A DNA stretch of 64,000 nt from Actinomycetota bacterium. Its GTDB lineage: Bacteria > Actinomycetota > Actinomycetes > S36-B12 > GCA-2699445. The notes under the pieces are model-generated. The model was not told where the DNA came from, searched no databases, and saw only the letters and a program-made list of their open reading frames with translations. This document shows positions 49,873-58,943 of the stretch, piece after piece (position 1 is the stretch's first letter; each line of letters begins with the position of its first letter). A program made the position numbers and the translations under genes. The stretch is taken from contig JAPOIY010000003.1 in assembly GCA_029978705.1 (NCBI GenBank), positions 1 through 64,000 of the forward strand. Reading direction: 5' to 3'.

Positions 49873-51303
49873 GTGTGGCGGGTGTGGAAACGGAACAGCG
49901 CGGGCGATCCCGAGGTGACGCCTGAACCGGCGGCTGCCGTGACCGACGAGGCGACGCCCTCCCCGGAGGGGGTGGTGCCGGAGGCTCCCGGGACGGAGGT
50001 GGCCGACGGGCAGACCGCTGCGTGGGCCGGCCTCATCCCCGACACCTTCACGGTGCGGCTGCCCGGCCCCCGCCGCCCCGACCGGGCCACCGTCCGCACC
50101 GTCCTGCGTGCGGCCGGCGACCTCGCCGTCCTCTCCCCCCGCGGCATGACCCTCCCCCTTCCCCTGGTCCCCGCCGTAGCCGTCCTGTGGGCGGCGGTCG
50201 TCGGACTGCTCCTCGCCGCCGTCCTGGCCTACGCGGCCGGCGTCGGCGGAGCGACCCCGCTGATCTGGCTGACGGCGCACCACGCCCCGATCACCACGGA
50301 CGTCGGGGGCGTCACCCTTCTCCCGCTGGGACTGCTGGTGATCTGTGTGCCGCCGCTGCGGCGGGCCGGACGTTTCCTCAGTGCACAGGTGGATCCCGCG
50401 GGACGGCAGGTGACCGGGGTGCTGACGGCCGCGGTCATCGGCTACGCCGCCGTCGGCGGCCTCGTGGCGGTGCTCACCGCGGCGGCGCTGCCCAGCACCC
50501 CGGTGCTCTCGGCGGTCATCTGGACGGCGCTGGCCGCGGTCGTGGCCGGCGGGTGGGGCGTGGCCCGGCAGCGGCTGGGCCGCATCCCCGTGCCCCCGAT
50601 CGCCGCCGCCCTCGCCGTGGCCGTGGGCATTCCCCTCGCCGTGGGCGCCCTCCTCACTGCCGGGGTGCTGCTGTCCGGGCTGGGCGACGTCCTGGCCGCG
50701 CAGTCGGCGCTGGCCCAGACCGGGCAGGACCACCTCGGCCTGACCCTCCTGCAGGTGGGCTACCTGCCGAACCTGGTCGTGTGGGGAGCCGCGTTCGCGG
50801 TGGGAACCGGGTTCACGCTCGGCGCCGAGCAGCGACTGTCGCCGTTCGCCTCCGGTGACGCGGTACTGCCCGACGTGCCGGCGCTGGCCGCCCTCCCCCC
50901 GGCCGCCCCCAACGCCACCGCCCTGCTCCCGATCGTGGTCGCCCTGGCCGGGGCCCTGGCCGCCGTCGTCTTCGCCCGCCGGGTACCCGAACCCAGGCTG
51001 CGCCGACGGATCAGCCGGGCGCTGATCCTCGCGCTGTGCACGGGAGTGATCTGGTGGGTACTCGTCGCCCTGGCAGGGGGCTCCCTGGGCGGTGGCCGGC
51101 TCGAATACGTGGGTCCCGCAGCCGGGACGGTGCTACTGGCCACGGTCCTCACCGCGGCGGGCACCCTCCTGTGGGCGGTGCTGCCCACCCTCGCCTCCGA
51201 CGCCCGGCCGGTGGCCATCGACCTCCGCCAACGCGCCTCCACCGCGGTGACCGCGGCCAAGGAGGCCACGGAGTCGCGGAGGACGGCCGACCGGAGCGGC
51301 TGA
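49873..51303 (+). CDS. DUF6350 (PerM-like) multi-pass membrane protein
   Basis: 476 residues. An acidic, Pro-rich N-terminal region (about 1-65) is followed by about nine to ten hydrophobic segments and a short basic tail. The segment GDVLAAQSALAQTGQDHLGLTLLQVGYLPNLVVWGAAFAVGTGFTLG matches the LAxLPNxxxWxxxxxxGxGF pattern I recall for this actinobacterial family. Mycobacterial PerM supports cell division. The position between sucCD and purN-purH is conserved. The start (GTG 49873) is not certain. Confidence 0.75.
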   Translation: MWRVWKRNSAGDPEVTPEPAAAVTDEATPSPEGVVPEAPGTEVADGQTAAWAGLIPDTFTVRLPGPRRPDRATVRTVLRAAGDLAVLSPRGMTLPLPLVPAVAVLWAAVVGLLLAAVLAYAAGVGGATPLIWLTAHHAPITTDVGGVTLLPLGLLVICVPPLRRAGRFLSAQVDPAGRQVTGVLTAAVIGYAAVGGLVAVLTAAALPSTPVLSAVIWTALAAVVAGGWGVARQRLGRIPVPPIAAALAVAVGIPLAVGALLTAGVLLSGLGDVLAAQSALAQTGQDHLGLTLLQVGYLPNLVVWGAAFAVGTGFTLGAEQRLSPFASGDAVLPDVPALAALPPAAPNATALLPIVVALAGALAAVVFARRVPEPRLRRRISRALILALCTGVIWWVLVALAGGSLGGGRLEYVGPAAGTVLLATVLTAAGTLLWAVLPTLASDARPVAIDLRQRASTAVTAAKEATESRRTADRSG

Positions 51304-51312
51304 GCGACGCCC

Positions 51313-51318
51313 TACGAT
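51313..51318 (+). promoter_or_regulatory. -10 hexamer, probably leaderless (purN)
   Basis: TACGAT ends 6 nt before GTG 51325, with no ribosome binding site. Confidence 0.45.
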
Positions 51319-51324
51319 GGGCGG

Positions 51325-51933
51325 GTGAACCGGGTCCCCGTCGTCGCCCTCGCCTCGGGGACCGGCACCATCTTCCAAGCTCTGCTCGACGCGGCGTTCG
51401 AGACCGACTACCCGGCCGACATCGTCGCCCTGCTCACCGACAAGCCCGGCTCCGGTGCGGCGCGGCGGGCCCGCGGAGCCGGTGTTCCGGTCCACGTGGT
51501 CGATCCGGCCGAGTTCACCGACCGGGCGCAGTGGGATGAGGCTCTGACCGAGGCCGCCGCCGGCTACGCCCCCGAATGGCTCGTGAGTGTGGGGTTCATG
51601 CGGCTGCTGGGACCGGCCTTCCTGGCCGCGTTCCCGCAGCGTGTCCTCAACACCCATCCCTCCCTGCTGCCCTCCTTCCCCGGCCGCAGCGCGGTGCCCG
51701 ACGCGCTCGCGTACGGCGTCACCGTGACCGGCTGCACCGTGCACGTGGTCGACTCCGGCGTGGACAGCGGCCCCGTGGTGGCCCAGCGGCCCGTCGTCGT
51801 GCTGCCCGGGGACGGCGCCGACGCCCTGCACGACCGCATCAAGAGCGTCGAACGACAGCTGATCGTCGAGATCGTCGATCGTGTGGCCACCCACGGCCTC
51901 GTCATCACCGGAAGGAAGGCTCGGATCCCGTGA
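51325..51933 (+). CDS. purN: Phosphoribosylglycinamide formyltransferase
   Basis: 202 residues. It transfers formyl from 10-formyl-THF to GAR in purine synthesis. [18 protein letters not shown] has the phosphate loop. [46 protein letters not shown] contains the catalytic Asn-His-Asp set. GTG 51325 gives the canonical start. Its stop overlaps purH (GTGA). Confidence 0.95.
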   Translation: MNRVPVVALASGTGTIFQALLDAAFETDYPADIVALLTDKPGSGAARRARGAGVPVHVVDPAEFTDRAQWDEALTEAAAGYAPEWLVSVGFMRLLGPAFLAAFPQRVLNTHPSLLPSFPGRSAVPDALAYGVTVTGCTVHVVDSGVDSGPVVAQRPVVVLPGDGADALHDRIKSVERQLIVEIVDRVATHGLVITGRKARIP

Positions 51934-53480
51934 CCCAGGTCCCCGTCAGACGCGCCCTGATCTCGACGTACCGCAAGGACGGTCTGCCCGAACTGGCCCG
52001 TGGCCTGCACGAGGCCGGGGTCGAGATCGTGTCCACCGGCTCCACTGCTGCCGTGATCGCCGACGCCGGTGTCCCGGTGACGCAGGTGGCGGCGGTCACG
52101 GGCTTCCCGGAATGCCTGGACGGGCGCGTCAAGACCCTGCACCCGGCCGTGCATGCCGGGCTGCTGGCGGACCTGCGCAACCCCGACCACGCCGCGCAGC
52201 TCGCGGACCTGGGCATCGCACCGTTCCAACTCGTCGTCGTGAACCTCTACCCGTTCACCGAGACCGTCGCCTCCGGGGCCACCCCCGACGAATGCATCGA
52301 ACAGATCGATATCGGCGGCCCCGCGATGGTGCGGGCCTCGGCCAAGAACCACGCCAACGTCGCTGTCGCCGTCGACCCCGCCGACTACGGTGCCGTGCTG
52401 TCCGCCGTCGCGGCCGGAGGTTTCGACGCGCCCCAGCGCGAACGCCTCGCGGCCAAGGCGTTCGCGCACACCGCGACCTACGACATCGCCGTCGCCTCGT
52501 GGCTGGGCAACGCCGTGGCGCCCGACGAGTCCGGCTTCCCGGCGTGGCTCGGTGCCTCATGGGAGCGGGCGGACATCCTGCGGTACGGGGAGAACCCGCA
52601 CCAGCCCGCGGCGCTGTACCGCAGCCATCCCGCCGGAGGCCTGGCGGGGGCGCGGCAACTGCAGGGCAAGCAGATGTCCTACAACAACTACGTCGACTCC
52701 GACGCCGCCCTGCGCGCCGCCTACGACCACGCGGGCCCGTGCGTCGCGATCATCAAACACGCCAACCCGTGCGGCATCGCGGTTGCCGGGGACATCGCCG
52801 AGGCCTACGGGAAGGCGCTGGCCACCGACCCCGTGTCCGCCTTCGGCGGCGTGGTGGCGGCCAACCGGCCCGTCACGGGCGCCATGGCCGAACTCATGGC
52901 GGACGTCTTCACCGAATGCCTGATCGCCCCCGAGGTCACCCCGGAAGCGCTCGCCGCCCTGGCGGCCAAGAAGAACCTCCGCATCCTCGTCGTGGACCGC
53001 GACTTCTACGAGCCGCGCGCGGAGATCCGCCCCATCACCGGCGGTCTCCTGCTGCAGCACACCGACTCCCTGGACGCGGCCGGCGACGACCCGGCGACGT
53101 GGACCCTCGCGTGCGGGGAGCCCGGGACGGTCGACGTGCTGAGCGACCTGACCTTCGCCTGGCGGGCCTGCCGGTCGGTCAAGAGCAATGCGATCCTCCT
53201 CGCCCGCGACGGTGCGGCCGTCGGGGTCGGCATGGGCCAGGTCAACCGGGTGGACTCAGCGCGCTTGGCCGTGGCCCGCGCGGGGGAGCGCGCCGCCGGC
53301 GCGGTGGCCGCCTCCGACGCCTTCTTCCCGTTCCCCGACGGGCTGCAGATCCTCGTCGACGCCGGCGTCACCGCGGTCGTGCAACCCGGCGGCTCCATGC
53401 GGGACGAAGAAGTCATCTCCGCCGCGCGCGCCGCCGGCATCACCATGTACCTGACGGGCACGCGGCATTTCTGGCATTGA
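51930..53480 (+). CDS. purH: Bifunctional AICAR formyltransferase/IMP cyclohydrolase
   Basis: 516 residues. The N-terminal IMP cyclohydrolase (MGS-like fold, about 1-195) has [21 protein letters not shown] and [22 protein letters not shown]. The C-terminal AICAR transformylase has [29 protein letters not shown] and [11 protein letters not shown] (catalytic Lys-His). The end, TGTRHFWH, is the expected PurH C-terminus. Last two steps to IMP, feeding guaB. GGAAGGAAGG lies upstream. Confidence 0.97.
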   Translation: MTQVPVRRALISTYRKDGLPELARGLHEAGVEIVSTGSTAAVIADAGVPVTQVAAVTGFPECLDGRVKTLHPAVHAGLLADLRNPDHAAQLADLGIAPFQLVVVNLYPFTETVASGATPDECIEQIDIGGPAMVRASAKNHANVAVAVDPADYGAVLSAVAAGGFDAPQRERLAAKAFAHTATYDIAVASWLGNAVAPDESGFPAWLGASWERADILRYGENPHQPAALYRSHPAGGLAGARQLQGKQMSYNNYVDSDAALRAAYDHAGPCVAIIKHANPCGIAVAGDIAEAYGKALATDPVSAFGGVVAANRPVTGAMAELMADVFTECLIAPEVTPEALAALAAKKNLRILVVDRDFYEPRAEIRPITGGLLLQHTDSLDAAGDDPATWTLACGEPGTVDVLSDLTFAWRACRSVKSNAILLARDGAAVGVGMGQVNRVDSARLAVARAGERAAGAVAASDAFFPFPDGLQILVDAGVTAVVQPGGSMRDEEVISAARAAGITMYLTGTRHFWH

Positions 53481-53496
53481 GTCACGGCGGACGACC

Positions 53497-54426
53497 ATGG
53501 TCGTCGCCGCGACCGTGGTGGGGGCCCTCGTCGCCGTCCAGTCGCGGATCAACGCGGGTCTGGCCGAGCGGGTGGGCAGCGGGTTCGTGGCCGCGGCGGT
53601 GAGCTTCGGGACCGGGCTGCTGCTCGCCGCCCTCCTGGTGCTGGCGCGGACCGACCTGCGCCGGTCCGTCGCATCCATCCCGGCCCTGGTGCGCGGCGGG
53701 GGGCTGCGCTGGTGGCAGGTGCTCGGCGGCCTGGGGGGAGCGTGGCTGGTGACCACGCAGGGCCTGGTCGTGGTGGTCGTCGGCGTCACCTTGTTCACGG
53801 TCGGGGTGGTGGCCGGCCAGGTCGCCGGCTCCCTCGTGGTCGACCGGGCCGGACTCAGCCCCGCCGGCCGGATGCGCGTGACCCCGCGCCGGGGGGCGGC
53901 AGCCGTGGTCGCGCTGGCGGCCGTCGCCCTGGCGGGGCTGCGGGGGGAACAGACGTCCCTGTCGTGGATCATCCTGCTCGCGGTGTCCGCCGGCGTCGGG
54001 ATCGCCGTCCAGCAGGCGGTGAACGGACGCGTCGCGGTCGCCACCGGGCAGCCGCTCGCCGCCACCTTCATGAACTTCCTGGTGGGCTTCACCGGGCTGG
54101 CCGCGGTGACGGCGGTGGGGGTGGCCGCGGGGGCCATCAGCGTCGGACCGTGGCCCGGCGAATGGTGGCTCTACGCCGGGGGCCCGATCGGGGTGCTCTT
54201 CATCGCCCTGGCCGCCTGGGCCGTCCGGGGCGTGGGAGTGCTGGTCTTCGGCCTGCTGTCCATCGCCGGACAACTGCTGGGCTCGATCGCGTTGGACACC
54301 CTGCTGCCGCAGGCCGACGTCGCCCTGGGGTGGCTGCAGTGGGTCGACCTGGGGCTCATCGTCCTGGCGGTTCTGCTCGCGGCGCTGCCGACGGTCCGCC
54401 TGGCAGGTGGGACAATGAACCGGTGA
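53497..54426 (+). CDS. DMT-family transporter (DUF606/YdcZ type)
   Basis: 309 residues, about ten hydrophobic segments in two halves. The start [34 protein letters not shown] and the second-half [31 protein letters not shown] are internal repeats typical of DUF606 transporters. Substrate unknown. ATG 53497 lies 16 nt after purH. The end overlaps folD by four bases, so it is embedded in a one-carbon/purine operon. Confidence 0.82.
   Translation: MVVAATVVGALVAVQSRINAGLAERVGSGFVAAAVSFGTGLLLAALLVLARTDLRRSVASIPALVRGGGLRWWQVLGGLGGAWLVTTQGLVVVVVGVTLFTVGVVAGQVAGSLVVDRAGLSPAGRMRVTPRRGAAAVVALAAVALAGLRGEQTSLSWIILLAVSAGVGIAVQQAVNGRVAVATGQPLAATFMNFLVGFTGLAAVTAVGVAAGAISVGPWPGEWWLYAGGPIGVLFIALAAWAVRGVGVLVFGLLSIAGQLLGSIALDTLLPQADVALGWLQWVDLGLIVLAVLLAALPTVRLAGGTMNR
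54411..54416 (+). promoter_or_regulatory. Internal -10-like hexamer before folD
   Basis: GACAAT ends 6 nt before GTG 54423, inside the end of the transporter gene. Possible second, leaderless promoter for folD. Confidence 0.3.
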
Positions 54427-55277
54427 CCGCTCAGATCCTGGATGGCAAGGCGACCGCCGCGGCGATCAAGTCCGAACTCGCCGGGCGGGTGGCTGCTCTG
54501 ACGGCCGCCGGGGACCGCCCCGGCCTGGCCACCGTGCTGGTCGGTGACGATCCCGGCAGCCGGGCCTATGTCGCGGGCAAACACCGCGACTGCGAGCAGG
54601 TGGGCATCCGGTCGCTGCGGGTCGACCTGCCCGGGGACGTGTCCCCCGACACGCTCTACGGGGCGCTGGCCGACCTCAACGCGGACCCGGACTGCACCGG
54701 CTACATCGTGCAACTGCCGCTGCCGCGCCACCTCGACGAGGGAGCCGCCCTCGAGCGGATCGACCCCGGCAAGGACGCTGACGGCCTGCACCCGATCAAC
54801 CTCGGCCGACTCGTCCTCGGTGTCCCCGCACCGCTCCCGTGCACCCCCCGTGGCATCGTCGAACTGCTGCGCCGCTACGACGTGCCCCTCGCCGGCGCCG
54901 AGGTGTGCATCGTGGGCCGCGGCGTCACCGTCGGGCGTCCCCTCGGACTGCTGCTCACCCGACGGGCCGAGAACGCCACCGTCACGCTCTGCCACACCGG
55001 GACCCGTGACCTGGCCGCCCACACCCGCGGCGCCGACATCGTGGTCGCCGCGGCCGGCGTCCCCGGGCTGATCACCGCCGACATGGTCAAGCCGGGCGCA
55101 GCGGTGCTCGACGTGGGTATCAGCCGCACGCGGGACGGACTGGTCGGCGATGTGGCCCCCGACGTAGGCGACGTGGCTGCGTGGGTCGCCCCCATGCCAG
55201 GTGGGGTCGGACCGATGACCCGCGCCATGCTGTTGGCCAACATCGTCGACGCGGCCGAGGCGGCGACGACGTCATGA
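54423..55277 (+). CDS. folD: Methylenetetrahydrofolate dehydrogenase/cyclohydrolase
   Basis: 284 residues. It interconverts methylene-, methenyl- and 10-formyl-THF, supplying formyl groups to PurN and Pur[29 protein letters not shown] has the catalytic Lys, [11 protein letters not shown] and [11 protein letters not shown] bind substrate, and [16 protein letters not shown] is the NADP region (Gly-Val in place of the usual Ser). The C-terminus [15 protein letters not shown] is canonical. Confidence 0.96.
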   Translation: MTAQILDGKATAAAIKSELAGRVAALTAAGDRPGLATVLVGDDPGSRAYVAGKHRDCEQVGIRSLRVDLPGDVSPDTLYGALADLNADPDCTGYIVQLPLPRHLDEGAALERIDPGKDADGLHPINLGRLVLGVPAPLPCTPRGIVELLRRYDVPLAGAEVCIVGRGVTVGRPLGLLLTRRAENATVTLCHTGTRDLAAHTRGADIVVAAAGVPGLITADMVKPGAAVLDVGISRTRDGLVGDVAPDVGDVAAWVAPMPGGVGPMTRAMLLANIVDAAEAATTS

Positions 55278-55606
55278 ACACCGGCCCCCAGCCCGGCGAC
55301 GACGACTACGAGGACCTCCCGAGCAACGTCATCGCGCTGCGGGGGGTCAGCCCGAAGGCCCGCTACGGCCCGCCCCTGCTGGTGCTGGGCGTCTTCGGGC
55401 TCGGTCTGGGGCTCATGTTCGTCGACTTCCGGGTGGGGGCGCTGGTCATCGCCGGTGCCGTCGTGCTGGCCCTGGTCCTGCGGATCGTCCTTCCGGTCCG
55501 CCGGGCGGGGCTCCTCGTCGTGCGCACGAAGGTCATCGACGTGACGGTGCTCGCCATCCTGGCCGCCGGCCTGCTCGTCCTCGCCCTGATCGTCCCCGCG
55601 CCCTGA
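55274..55606 (+). CDS. DUF3017 small membrane protein
   Basis: 110 residues with three hydrophobic segments (about 35-55, 58-75, 88-108). The central [32 protein letters not shown] and [21 protein letters not shown] fit DUF3017, which follows folD in many actinobacteria. No function known. ATG 55274 overlaps folD by four bases. Confidence 0.78.
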   Translation: MNTGPQPGDDDYEDLPSNVIALRGVSPKARYGPPLLVLGVFGLGLGLMFVDFRVGALVIAGAVVLALVLRIVLPVRRAGLLVVRTKVIDVTVLAILAAGLLVLALIVPAP

Positions 55607-55685
55607 ACCGGCCACCACCGGCGGGGCCGCGAATCCACCCCCGGTAAACTCGAGACCGACATCACTGGGTCCAGGAGGCTTCCAC

Positions 55686-56642
55686 ATGGCTCGTTCGGGC
55701 AAGGTCAGCGTCATCGGTGCTGGGTTCTACGGCTCCACCACCGCGCAGCGGCTCGCGGAGTACGACATCTTCGACGAGGTCGTCCTCACCGACATCGTGG
55801 ACGGCAAAGCGGAGGGCCTCGCGCTCGACCTGAACCAGTCACGCCCCATCGAGGGGTTCGAGACGACCGTCACCGGCCAGACCACCGGCCCCAACGGGGA
55901 GGGCTACGAGGCGATCGCCGGCTCCGACATCGTGGTCATCACCGCGGGACTGCCGCGCAAACCCGGCATGAGCCGCATGGACCTCATCGAGACCAACGCC
56001 AAGATCATGCGGGCGGTCGCGGAGAACGTCGCGAAGCACGCCCCCGACGCGGTCATCATCAACGTCGCCAACCCGCTGGACGAGATGACGGCTCTGGCTC
56101 AACTCGTGACCGGGTTCGACAAGAACAAGATCATCGGCCAGGCGGGCATGCTCGACACCGCCCGTTTCACCAACAACGTGGCGGAGAAACTGGGAGTCCC
56201 CGTCGGCTCGGTGCAGACCCTGACCCTCGGCTCGCACGGCGACACCATGGTCCCCGTCCCGTCCGCGTGCACCGTGGCCGGCAAACCCCTGACCGACCTG
56301 CTGGGGGCCGACGAGATCGAGGAACTGGTCACCCGCACCCGCAACGGTGGTGCCGAGGTGGTGGCCCTGCTCAAGACCGGCTCCGCCTACTACGCCCCGT
56401 CCGCTGCGGCCGCGCGCATGGCCAAGGCCGTCGCCGAGGACTCTGGCGACGTGATGCCGGTGTGCGCCTGGGTCGACGGGGAGTACGGCATCTCCGGGGT
56501 GTACCTGGGGGTGCAGGCGGAACTCGGCAGTGGCGGGATCCGCCGGGTCGTCGAGACCGACCTCACCGACAGCGAGCGGGCCGGCCTCGCCGAGGCCGCC
56601 GAGGCGGTGCGCGCCAAACAGGCCGACGTCACCGACCTCTGA
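55686..56642 (+). CDS. mdh: Malate dehydrogenase (LDH-like type)
   Basis: 318 residues. The NAD motif is [20 protein letters not shown]. Substrate and catalytic residues lie in [17 protein letters not shown] (Arg, Asp), [10 protein letters not shown] and [10 protein letters not shown] (His). The Arg in place of Gln after the GLP stretch supports malate over lactate. A -10-like TAAACT lies at 55645-55650, and AGGAGG precedes ATG 55686. Operon with icd. Confidence 0.95.
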   Translation: MARSGKVSVIGAGFYGSTTAQRLAEYDIFDEVVLTDIVDGKAEGLALDLNQSRPIEGFETTVTGQTTGPNGEGYEAIAGSDIVVITAGLPRKPGMSRMDLIETNAKIMRAVAENVAKHAPDAVIINVANPLDEMTALAQLVTGFDKNKIIGQAGMLDTARFTNNVAEKLGVPVGSVQTLTLGSHGDTMVPVPSACTVAGKPLTDLLGADEIEELVTRTRNGGAEVVALLKTGSAYYAPSAAAARMAKAVAEDSGDVMPVCAWVDGEYGISGVYLGVQAELGSGGIRRVVETDLTDSERAGLAEAAEAVRAKQADVTDL

Positions 56643-56665
56643 ACCGTCCGATCGAAGGAGCAGCC

Positions 56666-57880
56666 ATGACCAAGATCAAGGTCGCCAACCCCGTCGTCGA
56701 ACTCGACGGCGACGAGATGACCCGCATCATCTGGTCCTTCATCAAGGAACAACTGATCGAGCCGTACCTCGATGTGGACCTGAAGTACTACGACCTGAGC
56801 ATCGAGAACCGGGACGCCACCGACGACCAGGTGACCGTCGACTCCGCCCACGCCATCCAGAAGTACGGCGTCGGGGTCAAGTGCGCCACCATCACGCCCG
56901 ACGAGGCGCGAGTGGAGGAGTTCGACCTCAAGAAGATGTGGCGGTCCCCCAACGGGACCATCCGCAACATTCTCGGCGGGGTCATCTTCCGTGAGCCCAT
57001 CATCATCAGCAACATCCCGCGGCTGGTGCCGGGGTGGACGAAGCCGATCGTGGTCGGCCGTCATGCCTTCGGCGACCAGTACCGGGCGACGGACTTCAAG
57101 GTGCCGGGTCCCGGGACCCTCACGATGACGTACACGCCGGCGGACGGCTCCGCGCCGATGGAGTTCGACGTCTACGACTTCCCCGGGGGAGGTGTGGCCC
57201 TGGGCATGTACAACCTGGACGACTCGATCCGGGACTTCGCCCGCGCGTCGCTGCGCTACGGCCTCACCCGCGGCTACCCGGTGTACCTGTCGACCAAGAA
57301 CACGATCCTCAAGGCCTACGACGGCCAGTTCAAGGACCTGTTCGCCGAGGTGTACGAGAACGAGTTCAAGGCCGAGTTCGCCGCTGCCGGGATCACGTAC
57401 GAACACCGCCTCATCGATGACATGGTGGCGGCCGCCCTGAAGTGGGAGGGCGGGTACGTCTGGGCCTGCAAGAACTACGACGGTGATGTGCAGTCGGACA
57501 CCGTCGCGCAGGGTTTCGGCTCGTTGGGACTGATGACGTCGGTGCTCATGACCCCCGACGGTCGTACCGTCGAGGCCGAGGCCGCCCACGGTACGGTGAC
57601 GCGGCACTTCCGCCAGCATCAGCAGGGCAAACCCACCTCCACGAACCCGATCGCGTCGATCTTCGCCTGGACCCGCGGGCTGGCCCACCGCGGCCGCATG
57701 GACGGCACCCCCGAGGTCACCGGGTTCGCGGACACCCTCGAGCAGGTCTGTATCCGCACGGTGGAGAACGGCGCCATGACCAAGGATCTGGCGTTGCTCG
57801 TCGGTCCCGACCAGCCGTACCAGACCACCCAGGAGTTCCTGGCGTCGATCGACGAGAACCTGCAGAAGGCGATGGCCTGA
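56666..57880 (+). CDS. icd: Isocitrate dehydrogenase (NADP, dimeric eukaryote-like type)
   Basis: 404 residues. [24 protein letters not shown] and [34 protein letters not shown] are signatures of the dimeric subfamily also found in mitochondria. Metal ligands lie in [10 protein letters not shown], and [11 protein letters not shown] binds NADP. ATG 56666 follows GAAGGAG, 23 nt after mdh. Confidence 0.96.
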   Translation: MTKIKVANPVVELDGDEMTRIIWSFIKEQLIEPYLDVDLKYYDLSIENRDATDDQVTVDSAHAIQKYGVGVKCATITPDEARVEEFDLKKMWRSPNGTIRNILGGVIFREPIIISNIPRLVPGWTKPIVVGRHAFGDQYRATDFKVPGPGTLTMTYTPADGSAPMEFDVYDFPGGGVALGMYNLDDSIRDFARASLRYGLTRGYPVYLSTKNTILKAYDGQFKDLFAEVYENEFKAEFAAAGITYEHRLIDDMVAAALKWEGGYVWACKNYDGDVQSDTVAQGFGSLGLMTSVLMTPDGRTVEAEAAHGTVTRHFRQHQQGKPTSTNPIASIFAWTRGLAHRGRMDGTPEVTGFADTLEQVCIRTVENGAMTKDLALLVGPDQPYQTTQEFLASIDENLQKAMA

Positions 57881-57891
57881 CCCGCGCGCCC

Positions 57892-58671
57892 ATGCGGCTC
57901 ATCTCCGCCAACGTCAACGGCGTGCGGGCGGCGGCCCGCAAGGGCGGCCTCGGCGAACTGCTCGATCAGCGGGCCGACGTGATCGCCCTGCAGGAGGTGC
58001 GCGCCACGTCGGCCCAGCTCGCGCCGGTCCTGGCGCAGGCCGGCTTCGGCTCCTGGTCGGTGGTGCACGCCGCAGCCGACCGGGCGGGCCGCAACGGCGT
58101 GGCCATCCTGGCCCGCACCCCCGTCACGCGGGTCCGCATCGGCCTTCCCGGGTTCACGACGGACGGCCGGTGGCTGGAGGCGGACCTCGGCGCTGACCTC
58201 ACCGCCATCTCGGTGTACGTCCCGAAAGGCCTCGCCGGCGAACCGCCGCAGGAGGACAAGATGCGGTTCCTCACCGCCATGACCGAACGGCTGGCCGAAC
58301 TCCGGACGGCCGGGGGCGACGTCGTGGTCGCCGGCGACCTCAACGTCGCCCGCACCGAGGAGGACATCAAGGCCTGGCGCCAACGGGTGGGCAAGTCCGG
58401 CTTCCTGCCCGAGGAGCGGGCCCACCTCACCGGCTGGGAGGACGCGGGCTGGACCGACGTCGGCCGCGCCCTGGCGGGTCCCGGACCGGGCCCCTACACG
58501 TGGTGGTCGCAGCGGGGGCGCGCCTTCGACAACGACGCCGGCTGGCGGATCGACTACGTCTGGGCCTCCCCGGACCTGGGGGCCCGGGCCACCCGCGCCG
58601 AGATCCTGCGGGCCGCCTCCTGGGACCGCCGCTGGAGTGACCACGCCCCCCTCGTCGTGGACTTCGCCTGA
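57892..58671 (+). CDS. xth: Exodeoxyribonuclease III / AP endonuclease
   Basis: 259 residues. The endonuclease/exonuclease/phosphatase fold is marked by MRLISANVNGVRAAARKG, IALQEVRA (metal Glu), GDLNVARTEED, IDYVWASPDL and SDHAPLVVDF (catalytic Asp-His). It repairs abasic sites in DNA. ATG 57892 is 11 nt after icd, so it is probably co-transcribed with mdh-icd. Confidence 0.94.
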   Translation: MRLISANVNGVRAAARKGGLGELLDQRADVIALQEVRATSAQLAPVLAQAGFGSWSVVHAAADRAGRNGVAILARTPVTRVRIGLPGFTTDGRWLEADLGADLTAISVYVPKGLAGEPPQEDKMRFLTAMTERLAELRTAGGDVVVAGDLNVARTEEDIKAWRQRVGKSGFLPEERAHLTGWEDAGWTDVGRALAGPGPGPYTWWSQRGRAFDNDAGWRIDYVWASPDLGARATRAEILRAASWDRRWSDHAPLVVDFA

Positions 58672-58673
58672 CC

Positions 58674-58943
58674 CGGCTACCAGTTCCCGACGACGTGCGT
58701 GCGGCGTGCGGGTTCCTGGGCCTGGACCCGCTACTGGTCGCCAACGAGGGGCGGCTGCTCGCCCTCGTGCGGCCCGAGGACGCCGACCGTGCGCTGGCGG
58801 TGATGCGTTCCCACCCCGCCGGTGCGGCGGTCATCGGCGAGGTGGTCGCCGACCATCCCGGGGTCGTCGTGGCCCGTACCGGGATCGGGGGGACCCGCGT
58901 CGTGGACCTCCCCCTGGGCGAGCAGTTGCCCCGTATCTGCTGA
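58674..58943 (+). pseudogene. hypE: C-terminal fragment of hydrogenase maturation protein HypE
   Basis: About 89 codons reading RLPVPDDVRAACGFLGLDPLLVANEGRLLALV...AVIGEVVADHPGVVVARTGIGGTRVVDLPLGEQLPRIC. This matches the last domain of HypE as I recall it, including the C-terminal Cys that carries the thiocarboxamide/cyanide group. The N-terminal two-thirds (ATP and AIR-synthase domain) is missing; xth ends at 58671 instead. A GTG at 58695 could start an 82-residue peptide. No other hyp or hydrogenase gene is in the window, so this looks like a deletion remnant. Confidence 0.78.
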
